Position numbers and translations under genes: made by a program. Positions 1-5,002 of a stretch of DNA of 5,727 nt are shown here, in pieces. Source of the stretch: Solobacterium sp. (GTDB lineage: Bacteria > Bacillota_I > Bacilli_A > Erysipelotrichales > Erysipelotrichaceae); contig JAEEHG010000124.1 of assembly GCA_016280695.1 (NCBI GenBank), positions 1 through 5,727 on the forward strand. The letters are read 5' to 3'. The notes beneath the pieces were generated by a model, which worked only from the letters and a program-made list of their open reading frames with translations, was not told the origin of the DNA and made no database searches. The number at the start of each line of letters is the position of its first letter. The stretch's first letter is position 1.

Positions 1-1367
1 CCGCATCAGCCGCTGCCGAAGAGCAGGGGATTGTTACAATCCGGGATACCGGCGGCAGTCAGAAGGAATGCCGTCTGACCCTGCAGATCCTGCCGCTGCG
101 CCTGCCGCAAGAGCGGGCTTACTCCGTCAATCTCTGGCAGTATCCGTATGTTTCCCTGCAGTATTATGACTGCCTGCAGGGGCAGGAACCGTTTTCTGCC
201 GATCATATCAAGGAACTGCGGCAGGAACTGGAGCTTTACCGGGAAACCGGCGGGAATGCCGTAACGGTGACGGTTGTCCCGGAACCCTGGGGCCATCAGA
301 CGTATTACGATACCCCGTCCATGGTGGTCTGGCACCGGCATGATGACGGCTATTACAGCTTTGATTTTTCACAGCTGGAACAGTGGGTGAAGCTCTGTGA
401 GGAGTGCGGCATCAACGGCCGGATCGACACATATTCACCGCTGCCATGGGATGGTTCTGTGACGGTCGTCCGCGATGATCAGTCCGAAGAACGGCTGTTC
501 CTGACCCCGGGCACCTACAACTGGAGTGAAGCCTGGGAAGCCTTTCTGTATGCCTATATGGATTTCCTGGAGAAAAACGGCTGGTTTGACAGGACATATC
601 TGTGCCTGGATGAGCGGGATGCGGATGCGGCCCGGGCAGTGCTGGACCTTGTCGGCAATGTGAAAAACAGCAGCGGGCAGTCTTTCCGCGTGAGCGTGGC
701 CGTCAACCGCTGGGAGGATGTCGCACTGTATGACCAGGCCGATGACATCTCGATTTCGCTGAGCATTATCCCGAAAGACCCGGCCCAGCTGCAGGAAGTG
801 CTGAGCCGCCGGCAGAATATGAACCATACGACCACGCTGTACAACTGCACGGCGTCTTACCCGAGCGCGTTTACCTACAGTGAGCCCGATGAGACGATCT
901 GGATGTTTGACTACCTGAGCACTTCGGGATTTACGGGCTATCTGCGCTGGGCGCTGGACGCGTGGCACGACAATCCGTACATGGACATGCGGGACAGGAA
1001 CTTCGAGGCCGGTGATTCGTTCATGATCTATCCGGACAGGAAGGACGCCGCAGACCCGCGGCCCTGCCGCAGCCTGCGCACGGAGATGATCATTGCCGGC
1101 AGCCAGCGGGCGGAAAAACTGAAGATCCTCGCCGAGCGCTGTCCGCAGCTCTGGCAGGATATCGGCATGATCAGCCGGCCGTCCGGGCAGATCAATGCCT
1201 GGGGGGCCATGACCGGGACTGAAGCAGCGGCTGCGGCTGTCACGGAAGAAGTCATGCTGGTGCAGGAACTGATGGCACAGTACGAAGAACTGATGGCGCA
1301 GTACGAAGAACAGCTGGCCGATCCGTGGAAGGGCAAAACAAAAAGCCGGCATCGCCTGCCGGCCTGA
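1..1367 (+). CDS. DUF4091 / GH123-like glycoside hydrolase, 5'-truncated
   Basis: The reading frame is open from the window edge (first full codon at 3), so 454 C-terminal residues are visible and the true start lies upstream; the internal ATG at 267 is not a credible start. The first ~40 residues look like the end of a beta-sandwich domain. A (beta/alpha)8-like catalytic region follows, with an adjacent Asp-Glu pair in YLCLDERD (codons 609-614). That is the position and form of the catalytic pair used for substrate-assisted hydrolysis of N-acetyl-hexosaminides in GH123. The segment GYLRWALDAWHDNPYMDMRD, followed by a GDSFMIYPD stretch (~930-1035), is the hallmark of DUF4091. The substrate is inferred to be a beta-linked N-acetylated sugar, possibly from host glycans; location cannot be judged without the N-terminus. 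The C-terminus adds a short acidic repeat and a basic tail encoded by the opposing gene's terminator. No clear + strand terminator follows. Confidence 0.85.
   Translation, partial: ASAAAEEQGIVTIRDTGGSQKECRLTLQILPLRLPQERAYSVNLWQYPYVSLQYYDCLQGQEPFSADHIKELRQELELYRETGGNAVTVTVVPEPWGHQTYYDTPSMVVWHRHDDGYYSFDFSQLEQWVKLCEECGINGRIDTYSPLPWDGSVTVVRDDQSEERLFLTPGTYNWSEAWEAFLYAYMDFLEKNGWFDRTYLCLDERDADAARAVLDLVGNVKNSSGQSFRVSVAVNRWEDVALYDQADDISISLSIIPKDPAQLQEVLSRRQNMNHTTTLYNCTASYPSAFTYSEPDETIWMFDYLSTSGFTGYLRWALDAWHDNPYMDMRDRNFEAGDSFMIYPDRKDAADPRPCRSLRTEMIIAGSQRAEKLKILAERCPQLWQDIGMISRPSGQINAWGAMTGTEAAAAAVTEEVMLVQELMAQYEELMAQYEEQLADPWKGKTKSRHRLPA
1269..1310 (+). repeat. Tandem 21-bp coding repeat (LMAQYEE twice)
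   Basis: Two adjacent 21-base units (1269-1289 and 1290-1310) differ at one position, a synonymous gca/gcg change, and both encode LMAQYEE. They sit in a predicted helical, coiled-coil-like extension of the hydrolase after the DUF4091 region. The near-identity suggests a recent slippage duplication; because the unit is a multiple of three, frame is kept. Confidence 0.85.
1335..1365 (-). terminator. Intrinsic terminator of mtnN, inside the opposing CDS
   Basis: On the - strand a perfect 7-bp GC-rich stem (GCCGGCA with TGCCGGC, 1345-1363), extended by a G-U and an A-U pair, with a 5-base loop is followed by TTTTTGTTTT (1344-1335). It lies 17 bases past the mtnN stop codon. The whole element lies within the last ten codons of the convergent hydrolase gene. 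On the + strand the same hairpin lacks a usable U-tract. Confidence 0.85.
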
Positions 1368-1381
1368 GTGGATCGGTTTTG

Positions 1382-2077
1382 TCAGAACTGTTTCATGACG
1401 GTGATGAGCATGTCCGCCGAGTGCCGGGCAGCTGCAGATTCAAACGCGATATAGTCCATGAGGTCCGAACCGTCTGCCTTGTCGGAAATAGCCCGCACAA
1501 TGACAAAGGGAACACCATTGATCCAGGCGGTCTGGGCTATGGCGCTGCCTTCCATCTCACAGCAGTCAGCGTGGAACGTATCACGGATCCACTGCTTCTT
1601 CGCTGCATCGCTGATAAACTGGTCACCGCTGGCAATCCGGCCTTCAAGCAGGTTGATGTCAGGCGCTGCCTGCCGGATGGCGGCAGCGATTTTTTTGCGC
1701 AGCTCCGCATCAGCCGGAAAAGAGGCCGTTCCCAGCTGGGGCACTTCACCCTGCTGATAGCCGAACATTGTGGCGTCGAAATCGTGGTGGACCACATCCG
1801 TGGAGACCACGAAATCGCCGATATCAAGCACGTTGTTCAGGGACCCGGCAATCCCGGAATTGATGACATGTGTTACCCGGAAGTGATCGATCAGGATCTG
1901 GGTGCAGGCGGCGGCGCTGACTTTGCCGATGCCGCTTTGCACAGCCACCACATCCATATTGCCGATGGTGCCTTCCGTGAATTCCATGCCGGCGACGGTC
2001 GCCGTACGGGTAATATTCATTTCATTTCTGAGCGCTGCAATTTCATCATGCATGGCTCCGATCAATCCGATTTTCAT
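1382..2077 (-). CDS. mtnN: 5'-methylthioadenosine/S-adenosylhomocysteine nucleosidase
   Basis: The 231-residue protein is full length for the MTAN (Pfs) family. It cleaves adenine from methylthioadenosine and S-adenosylhomocysteine in the cytoplasm, feeding methionine salvage, detoxifying SAH and supplying the S-ribosylhomocysteine from which LuxS makes autoinducer-2. It opens with MKIGLIGAMHDE, placing Glu12 as in the E. coli enzyme. The CCEMEGSAIAQ segment carries Glu176, and RAISDKAD carries Asp199, equivalent to the family's Glu174 and catalytic Asp197. The nucleoside phosphorylase-type SGIAGSL and the DVVHHDFDATMFGY stretch are also present. The start is fixed by AAGGAGGG (2093-2086) eight bases before ATG. 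It has its own extended -10 promoter and a terminator, so it is probably monocistronic. No luxS or other salvage gene is visible here. Confidence 0.97.
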   Translation of the reverse strand: MKIGLIGAMHDEIAALRNEMNITRTATVAGMEFTEGTIGNMDVVAVQSGIGKVSAAACTQILIDHFRVTHVINSGIAGSLNNVLDIGDFVVSTDVVHHDFDATMFGYQQGEVPQLGTASFPADAELRKKIAAAIRQAAPDINLLEGRIASGDQFISDAAKKQWIRDTFHADCCEMEGSAIAQTAWINGVPFVIVRAISDKADGSDLMDYIAFESAAARHSADMLITVMKQF

Positions 2078-2105
2078 GGGGAAAACCCTCCTTGTTCCGC
2101 CGTCT

Positions 2106-2114
2106 ATTCTAGCA
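2106..2114 (-). promoter_or_regulatory. Extended -10 promoter of mtnN
   Basis: The - strand reads TGCTAGAAT (2114-2106), an extended -10 (TGn plus five of six bases of TATAAT). The expected start near 2099 gives a leader of about 22 bases including the strong RBS. No good -35 is present; at 17-bp spacing the sequence is GTTCGT. It abuts the U-tract of the tRNA-Pro terminator. Confidence 0.55.
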
Positions 2115-2115
2115 T

Positions 2116-2144
2116 AAAGAAAACCTGCACGAACGCATGCAGGT
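2116..2144 (-). terminator. Intrinsic terminator after tRNA-Pro
   Basis: On the - strand ACCTGCATG pairs with CGTGCAGGT (2144-2123; nine pairs including one G-U) around a CGTT loop, followed by TTTCTTT (2122-2116). It starts 11 bases after the encoded CCA of tRNA-Pro and ends just before the mtnN extended -10. Confidence 0.8.
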
Positions 2145-2154
2145 CAATGTCATC

Positions 2155-2231
<77 letters not shown>

Positions 2232-2248
2232 GCATTCAGGACACAGAT

Positions 2249-2277
2249 ATTCTACCATGACTCATGTTTTTTTTCAC
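2249..2277 (-). promoter_or_regulatory. Promoter of tRNA-Pro
   Basis: The - strand carries an extended -10, TGGTAGAAT (2257-2249), with GTGAAA (2277-2272, four of six matches to TTGACA) 17 bases upstream. The predicted start near 2242 is about 10 bases before the mature 5' end. The same TGnTAGAAT form precedes mtnN. A run of eight T (2267-2274 on +) fills part of the spacer and may bend the DNA. Confidence 0.6.
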
Positions 2278-2284
2278 GGTATGG

Positions 2285-2314
2285 TTAACAGAAGTACACC
2301 GGAACCGTTATAAT
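2285..2314 (+). promoter_or_regulatory. Sigma-A-type promoter for the membrane protein gene
   Basis: TTAACA (2285-2290, five of six) and a perfect TATAAT (2309-2314) are separated by 18 bases. The expected start near 2321 leaves a leader of about 17 bases that contains little more than the GGAGG ribosome binding site (2326-2330). Its -35 is only 7 bases from the -35 of the divergent tRNA-Pro promoter. Confidence 0.75.
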
Positions 2315-2337
2315 AATTACTGTCCGGAGGAATAAAA

Positions 2338-3147
2338 ATGGCAGTACAGCAGCAGAACGCACCCACCAGATCGGCAGATTTGTTTGCGGAAACAGAAGAA
2401 CAGAAGAATACAACCGGCCGCGGGACAGCGGAGAAGACCGAAAAGAAGGGTTCTTCCTGGAAGAAGTTTTTTCTGTCGATTCTGACCGTGGCCGTGGCCT
2501 ATACCGGGCTGCAGTTCTACAACCGGACAGCCCTGTTTGTGAACAAGTCGTCTGCCCCGGACGGATATCTCGCGCTTGAGGATTACCTGCTGGTGGATGA
2601 GGATATGGAACCTACGGACAGCCTGAACAGCCTGTTCTTTGAAGACCAGTGGATCTACCGCAGCTATGCGGATTATTATGACGCCCGTTCCACTACCTTC
2701 GGCCTGGCGCCCGGGGCCAGCTGGCAGGAATTTGTGGAGCTGTACGGGGATTATACGGCCTACTCCATCCATATTGATCCGGAGGAAGAGGTGCCGTATA
2801 ACATGCGCGATGACGAATACTATTCCACGCATTATCTGGAATACATGAATATCGCCGACTTTGACCGGGATTACATTCAGAGCGGGCGCGTTGACCTCAA
2901 GGACAACAGTATCTATATTTCGTTCCGCGCTGCTGTCTGGGGCAATAAGATTGCCTACAGCGAGAAGGAATATCAGAAGATCATTGACCGGCATTATGAC
3001 AGCATGTGGCCGGACGGCAGTGTCTTCGATCCGCTGGTCCAGCGCTACGAACTGGAATTTGATTTTTATCCGTCCAGCCATCATACCTATGAGACAGTCC
3101 CGGACGGAACCCTGGAGTATATCAGCACATATCATTACGCATACTGA
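2338..3147 (+). CDS. Tyrosine-rich single-pass membrane protein, unknown function
   Basis: I do not recognise a named family. The 269-residue product starts with a ~40-residue hydrophilic, charged N-terminus, then a lysine-flanked hydrophobic segment (about residues 44-60, FFLSILTVAVAYTGLQF). This suggests a type II membrane anchor with most of the protein outside the cytoplasm; no lipobox cysteine is seen. The outer part is acidic and unusually rich in tyrosine (about 28 Tyr in the whole protein, roughly 10%). It contains a GASWQEFVELYGDYTAYSIHI stretch resembling short ligand- or wall-associated domains in Firmicutes surface proteins, a loose impression only. The start is set by GGAGG seven bases before ATG and a strong promoter just upstream. 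It is probably monocistronic, ending at a bidirectional terminator, and is flanked by two tRNA genes on the opposite strand. Confidence 0.85.
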   Translation: MAVQQQNAPTRSADLFAETEEQKNTTGRGTAEKTEKKGSSWKKFFLSILTVAVAYTGLQFYNRTALFVNKSSAPDGYLALEDYLLVDEDMEPTDSLNSLFFEDQWIYRSYADYYDARSTTFGLAPGASWQEFVELYGDYTAYSIHIDPEEEVPYNMRDDEYYSTHYLEYMNIADFDRDYIQSGRVDLKDNSIYISFRAAVWGNKIAYSEKEYQKIIDRHYDSMWPDGSVFDPLVQRYELEFDFYPSSHHTYETVPDGTLEYISTYHYAY

Positions 3148-3152
3148 AAATG

Positions 3153-3180
3153 AAAACAGGCGCTGCGCCTGTTTTTCTTT
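3153..3180. terminator. Bidirectional intrinsic terminator
   Basis: ACAGGCG and CGCCTGT (3156-3172) form a perfect stem around CTG, extended by three A-T pairs. A TTTTTCTTT tract follows on the + strand and TTTTCATTTT on the - strand. It sits 5 bases after the stop codon of the membrane protein gene and about 3 bases past the CCA end of the convergent tRNA-Arg, so it can serve both. Confidence 0.85.
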
Positions 3181-3182
3181 CA

Positions 3183-3257
3183 TGGCACCCCCAGTAGGAA
3201 TCGAACCTGCAACTAACCCTTAGGAGGGGTTTGTAATATCCTTTTTACTATGGGGGC
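3183..3257 (-). tRNA. tRNA-Arg (anticodon CCT), one T-stem mismatch
   Basis: The 75-base cloverleaf ends in an encoded CCA (3185-3183) with discriminator G. The acceptor stem is GCCCCCA/TGGGGGT, which makes position 1-72 a G-U wobble. The D arm is GTAA/TTAC with loop AAAGGATA. The anticodon stem is AACCC/GGGTT with loop CTCCTAA, giving anticodon CCT (3224-3222), which reads AGG. The variable loop is four bases (AGTT). The T arm is GCAGG/CCTAC with loop TTCGATT, so pair 50-64 is C-A instead of C-G. Apart from that pair the gene looks intact and has a consensus -10 and a terminator, so I call it functional with a caveat. Confidence 0.9.
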
Positions 3258-3272
3258 ATGTACATGTATTAT
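3244..3272 (+). promoter_or_regulatory. Possible promoter of the kinase operon, -35 inside tRNA-Arg
   Basis: On the + strand TTTACT (3244-3249, four of six) and TATTAT (3267-3272, five of six) are separated by 17 bases. The -35 would lie within the D arm and 5' end of the tRNA-Arg gene, and the -10 within the palindrome shared with the opposing tRNA promoter. Start near 3279. An alternative is CATAAT (3306-3311), which has no good -35. Confidence 0.4.
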
Positions 3273-3278
3273 ACATGT
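3262..3278. repeat. 17-bp palindrome over the tRNA-Arg -10 region
   Basis: ACATGTAT and ATACATGT form a perfect 8-bp inverted repeat with one central base. It overlaps a second palindrome, CATGTACATG (3257-3266). Together they give three CATGTA-like units in 22 bases, placed exactly where RNA polymerase would open the tRNA-Arg promoter. It could be an operator or simply the symmetrical cores of two opposed promoters. Confidence 0.8.
3268..3273 (-). promoter_or_regulatory. -10 element of tRNA-Arg promoter
   Basis: A perfect TATAAT on the - strand (3273-3268) lies about 10 bases before the mature tRNA 5' end, giving a start near 3261 and a very short leader. The -35 at 17-bp spacing (CTGCCG, 3296-3291) is poor, at three of six matches. 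Confidence 0.6.
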
Positions 3279-3282
3279 TTTC

Positions 3283-3298
3283 TTCTGCTCCGGCAGAA
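3283..3298 (+). promoter_or_regulatory. UNCG-loop hairpin in the kinase leader
   Basis: TTCTGC and GCAGAA form a 6-bp stem closing a C(UCCG)G tetraloop, a member of the very stable UNCG class. It has no U-tract on either strand, so it is not a terminator. If transcription starts near 3279 it lies about 4 bases from the mRNA 5' end, the placement of 5' stabilising hairpins. Confidence 0.5.
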
Positions 3299-3332
3299 AA
3301 AAAGGCATAATAAAAAAGATGGAGAACTTGTT

Positions 3333-4250
3333 ATGAACAACAGAATACTTGTGATCGGCTCAACGGTGGCCGATGTGCATATCACGCTGGATCATCTGCC
3401 GTCCCTGGAAGAAGATGTTCACCCGCGGGGACAGCGTCTGGCCCTCGGCGGCTGCGCGTACAATGTCGCTTCGGCGATTGCGGCGCTGGGTATGCCGTAT
3501 ACGCTCTTCTCGCCGGTCGGGAAAGGGATATACGGTGATTTTATCCGGACCGAATGTGCCCGGGGAGAGGTGCACCCGGTTCTGGAAAGCGAAGAGGAAA
3601 ACGGCTGCTGCTACTGTCTGATTGATGACAGCGGCAACCGCACATTCATGTCCCTGCATGGGGCGGAATACAGATTCAGGCGGGAATGGTTTGACGCCCT
3701 GGATATGTCCGGCTACGGGTGGATTTACGTCTGCGGGCTGGAAATCGAGGAGGAGACCGGAAAGAACATCATAGATTTCCTGCAGACCTGCGGAAGTCAT
3801 CCGGTCTGCTTCGCGCCGGGGCCGCGGATTCTCGCGATTGACCGCGGACGCTGCCGGCAGATGATGGAACTGGCCGCTCTGATCCACCTGAACAGGACGG
3901 AAGCGGCAGCGTGGCTGAAACGGGAAGGGATTACCGCGGAAACAGCCGCTGACGCCGCGGCGGCGCTCAGCCGGATCAGCGGGACGGATACTGTCGTGAC
4001 GGACGGCAGCCGGCCGACGGCGGTATGCATGAACCGGGAGGTGTACACAATCCCGGTTGAACCGGCGGAACAGGTCAACGGGACCGGAGCCGGGGATGCG
4101 CATGCCGGCGCGATCCTGGCTGCCCTGACAGCGGGCAGAAGTCTGCCGGAAGCTGTTGCCCTGGCGGGGCAGGTGAGCCGGCTGGTGGTACAGAGCAGCA
4201 ATTCCTCGCTCAGCCGGGAAGAACTGCTGGCCGGAGGGATCCGGCTGTGA
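3333..4250 (+). CDS. PfkB-family carbohydrate/nucleoside kinase
   Basis: The 305-residue protein is a typical ribokinase-fold (PfkB) ATP-dependent kinase, cytoplasmic, phosphorylating a sugar or nucleoside hydroxyl. The N-terminal strand ILVIGSTVADV is followed by the first PfkB signature, GGCAYNVASAIAALG (residues 39-53, substrate-side Gly-Gly and Asn44). The second signature, NGTGAGDAHAGA, holds the anion-hole GAGD motif with catalytic Asp255. The usual DTTGAGD is here NGTGAGD. Substrate cannot be assigned from sequence; no dedicated permease or catabolic gene is adjacent. The frame stays open 25 codons upstream to an ATG at 3258, but that lies at the tRNA-Arg promoter. I chose ATG 3333, with GGAGA (3321-3325) seven bases ahead and MNNRILVIGS as a normal family N-terminus. 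The stop overlaps the next start. Confidence 0.92.
   Translation: MNNRILVIGSTVADVHITLDHLPSLEEDVHPRGQRLALGGCAYNVASAIAALGMPYTLFSPVGKGIYGDFIRTECARGEVHPVLESEEENGCCYCLIDDSGNRTFMSLHGAEYRFRREWFDALDMSGYGWIYVCGLEIEEETGKNIIDFLQTCGSHPVCFAPGPRILAIDRGRCRQMMELAALIHLNRTEAAAWLKREGITAETAADAAAALSRISGTDTVVTDGSRPTAVCMNREVYTIPVEPAEQVNGTGAGDAHAGAILAALTAGRSLPEAVALAGQVSRLVVQSSNSSLSREELLAGGIRL
4233..4250 (+). promoter_or_regulatory. RBS and 4-base stop/start overlap (GTGA)
   Basis: GGAGGG (4233-4238) within the last kinase codons is eight bases before GTG 4247. The kinase stop TGA (4248-4250) overlaps that start as GTGA, the standard layout for translational coupling. It supports GTG, not a later ATG, as the start of the pentapeptide gene. 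Confidence 0.85.
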
Positions 4251-4867
4251 AAAAGAACCGCCGCAGCCCGGTCCAGACCCTGGAACTGACCCCGGCTGTC
4301 CTGCCGCCGGACCAGCAGAGTGAAGGATATCTGTTTGCGGAAATCCGGATGCCGGAAAACCTGGCCGGATATGAATTCCGGGAATGTACATTCCGGAAGA
4401 CGTTATTCAGTGGCCGGATGCGCGGCTGCCTGTTTGCGGACTGCGTATTTGAACACTGTGACCTGAGCAATCTTGATTTCCGGGAATGCGCTTTCCGGCG
4501 TTGCGAATTCCATACCTGCCGGCTGACCGGAACGGACTTCTCAGGTTCCTCATGGCAGGATGTGCTGCTGGCCGGCTGTAAAGGCAGTTATGCCAACTTC
4601 AGCGGCGGGATCATGAAAATGTGCGGGCTCCGGGATAGTCTGCTGAACGAGGCAGCTTTCACGATGTGCCGCTGGCAGGATCTGGAGCTGGACGGATGTG
4701 ACCTGACCGGCAGTGAATTTCTGGATACATCCCTGAAGGGAGTGGATCTTTCCGGCAACATCATCGACGGTATCCTGGTGGAACCGAAAGGACTGCAGGG
4801 CGCAATCATCAGCCCGGAGCAGGCGGTTCTCTGCGCGGCGCTGCTTGGCATGAAAATCCGGCAGTGA
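4247..4867 (+). CDS. Pentapeptide-repeat protein (Qnr-like right-handed beta-helix)
   Basis: The 206-residue protein is almost entirely pentapeptide repeats. From residue 61 (CLFAD) to 175 (NIIDG) there are 23 consecutive in-register five-residue units centred on Leu/Phe/Trp/Met/Ile. Three more near residues 42-56 are offset by a one-residue deletion around GRMRG. Such repeats fold as a square right-handed beta-helix. The C-terminal part (LQGAIISPEQ, then AVLCAALLGMKI) resembles the helical dimerisation end of Qnr proteins, which protect DNA gyrase and topoisomerase IV. The long uninterrupted ladder shows none of the loop insertions that Qnr proteins use against gyrase. At least eleven Cys occupy the same repeat position. 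It starts with GTG overlapping the kinase stop. There is no signal peptide, so it is probably cytoplasmic. Gyrase protection is a possibility, not shown. Confidence 0.88.
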   Translation: MKKNRRSPVQTLELTPAVLPPDQQSEGYLFAEIRMPENLAGYEFRECTFRKTLFSGRMRGCLFADCVFEHCDLSNLDFRECAFRRCEFHTCRLTGTDFSGSSWQDVLLAGCKGSYANFSGGIMKMCGLRDSLLNEAAFTMCRWQDLELDGCDLTGSEFLDTSLKGVDLSGNIIDGILVEPKGLQGAIISPEQAVLCAALLGMKIRQ

Positions 4868-4868
4868 A

Positions 4869-4926
4869 TTTCACAAATATTTCACAATTCATGCATAGAT
4901 GTTTCACAAGTACCGGCTATTATAAA
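4869..4926 (+). promoter_or_regulatory. PhoP/PhoB-like activated promoter: 11-bp-phased TTTCACA repeats
   Basis: TTTCACA occurs at 4869, 4880 and 4902, exactly 11 and 22 bases apart. The missing phase at 4891 holds a degenerate ATGCATA. Spacers are 4 bases. A -10-like TATTAT/TATAAA follows (4918-4926), with no -35 at 16-18 bp. If +1 is near 4930, the repeats cover about -61 to -22, the position of PhoP core boxes in B. subtilis (TTHAHA-type repeats at 11-bp phase). PhoB, WalR and other OmpR-family regulators use similar phasing, so the regulator is not settled. Confidence 0.5.
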
Positions 4927-4929
4927 GAC

Positions 4930-5002
4930 AACCAAGCATTGCTTGATATTTCTTTCCCCCAAATTAAGAAACGGAACCTGTATTTGCGGCAGGTTCCTTT
5001 TC
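4930..5002 (+). ncRNA. Candidate small RNA of about 70 nt
   Basis: The repeat-controlled promoter points into about 70 bases with no credible + strand gene. The segment begins with a small hairpin (CAAGC-ATT-GCTTG, 4933-4945), continues with an apparently unpaired pyrimidine-rich stretch (TCTTTCCCCC, 4951-4960, then AAATTAAGAAAC), and ends in an intrinsic terminator at 4973-5002. A C-rich single-stranded patch before a terminator is common in Gram-positive sRNAs that pair with G-rich ribosome binding sites. The alternative is that this is only the 3' untranslated tail of the kinase-pentapeptide transcript. No homology is claimed. Confidence 0.35.
4973..5002 (+). terminator. Intrinsic terminator, + strand
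   Basis: GGAACCTG (4973-4980) pairs perfectly with CAGGTTCC (4990-4997) around a 9-base loop, followed by TTTTC. It lies about 105 bases after the pentapeptide stop codon, so it ends both that operon's readthrough transcript and any transcript from the repeat-controlled promoter. The U-tract is short. Confidence 0.7.

Noticed and set aside
435..1352. 305-codon - strand frame opposite the hydrolase
   Set aside because: Composition (Arg/Pro/His-rich) is that of an antisense shadow of a GC-rich gene; the + strand frame has recognisable DUF4091 motifs.
1344..1380. + strand terminator for the hydrolase using the same hairpin
   Set aside because: The bases after the stem on the + strand (CTGAGTGGATCGG) are not a U-tract; only the - strand has one.
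2317..3183. 288-codon - strand frame opposite the membrane protein gene
   Set aside because: It would begin in the bidirectional terminator and has no RBS; the + strand gene has a consensus promoter and GGAGG.
3283..3298. Terminator between tRNA-Arg and the kinase
   Set aside because: The stem-loop has no U-tract on either strand; it is followed by A-runs on + and GAAAACATG on -.
3258..3332. N-terminal extension of the kinase from ATG 3258
   Set aside because: That ATG abuts the tRNA-Arg 5' end, has no RBS, and the added 25 residues do not resemble a PfkB N-terminus.
3360..4391. 343-codon - strand frame opposite the kinase
   Set aside because: Arg/Pro/Gly-rich antisense shadow; the + strand holds both PfkB signatures.
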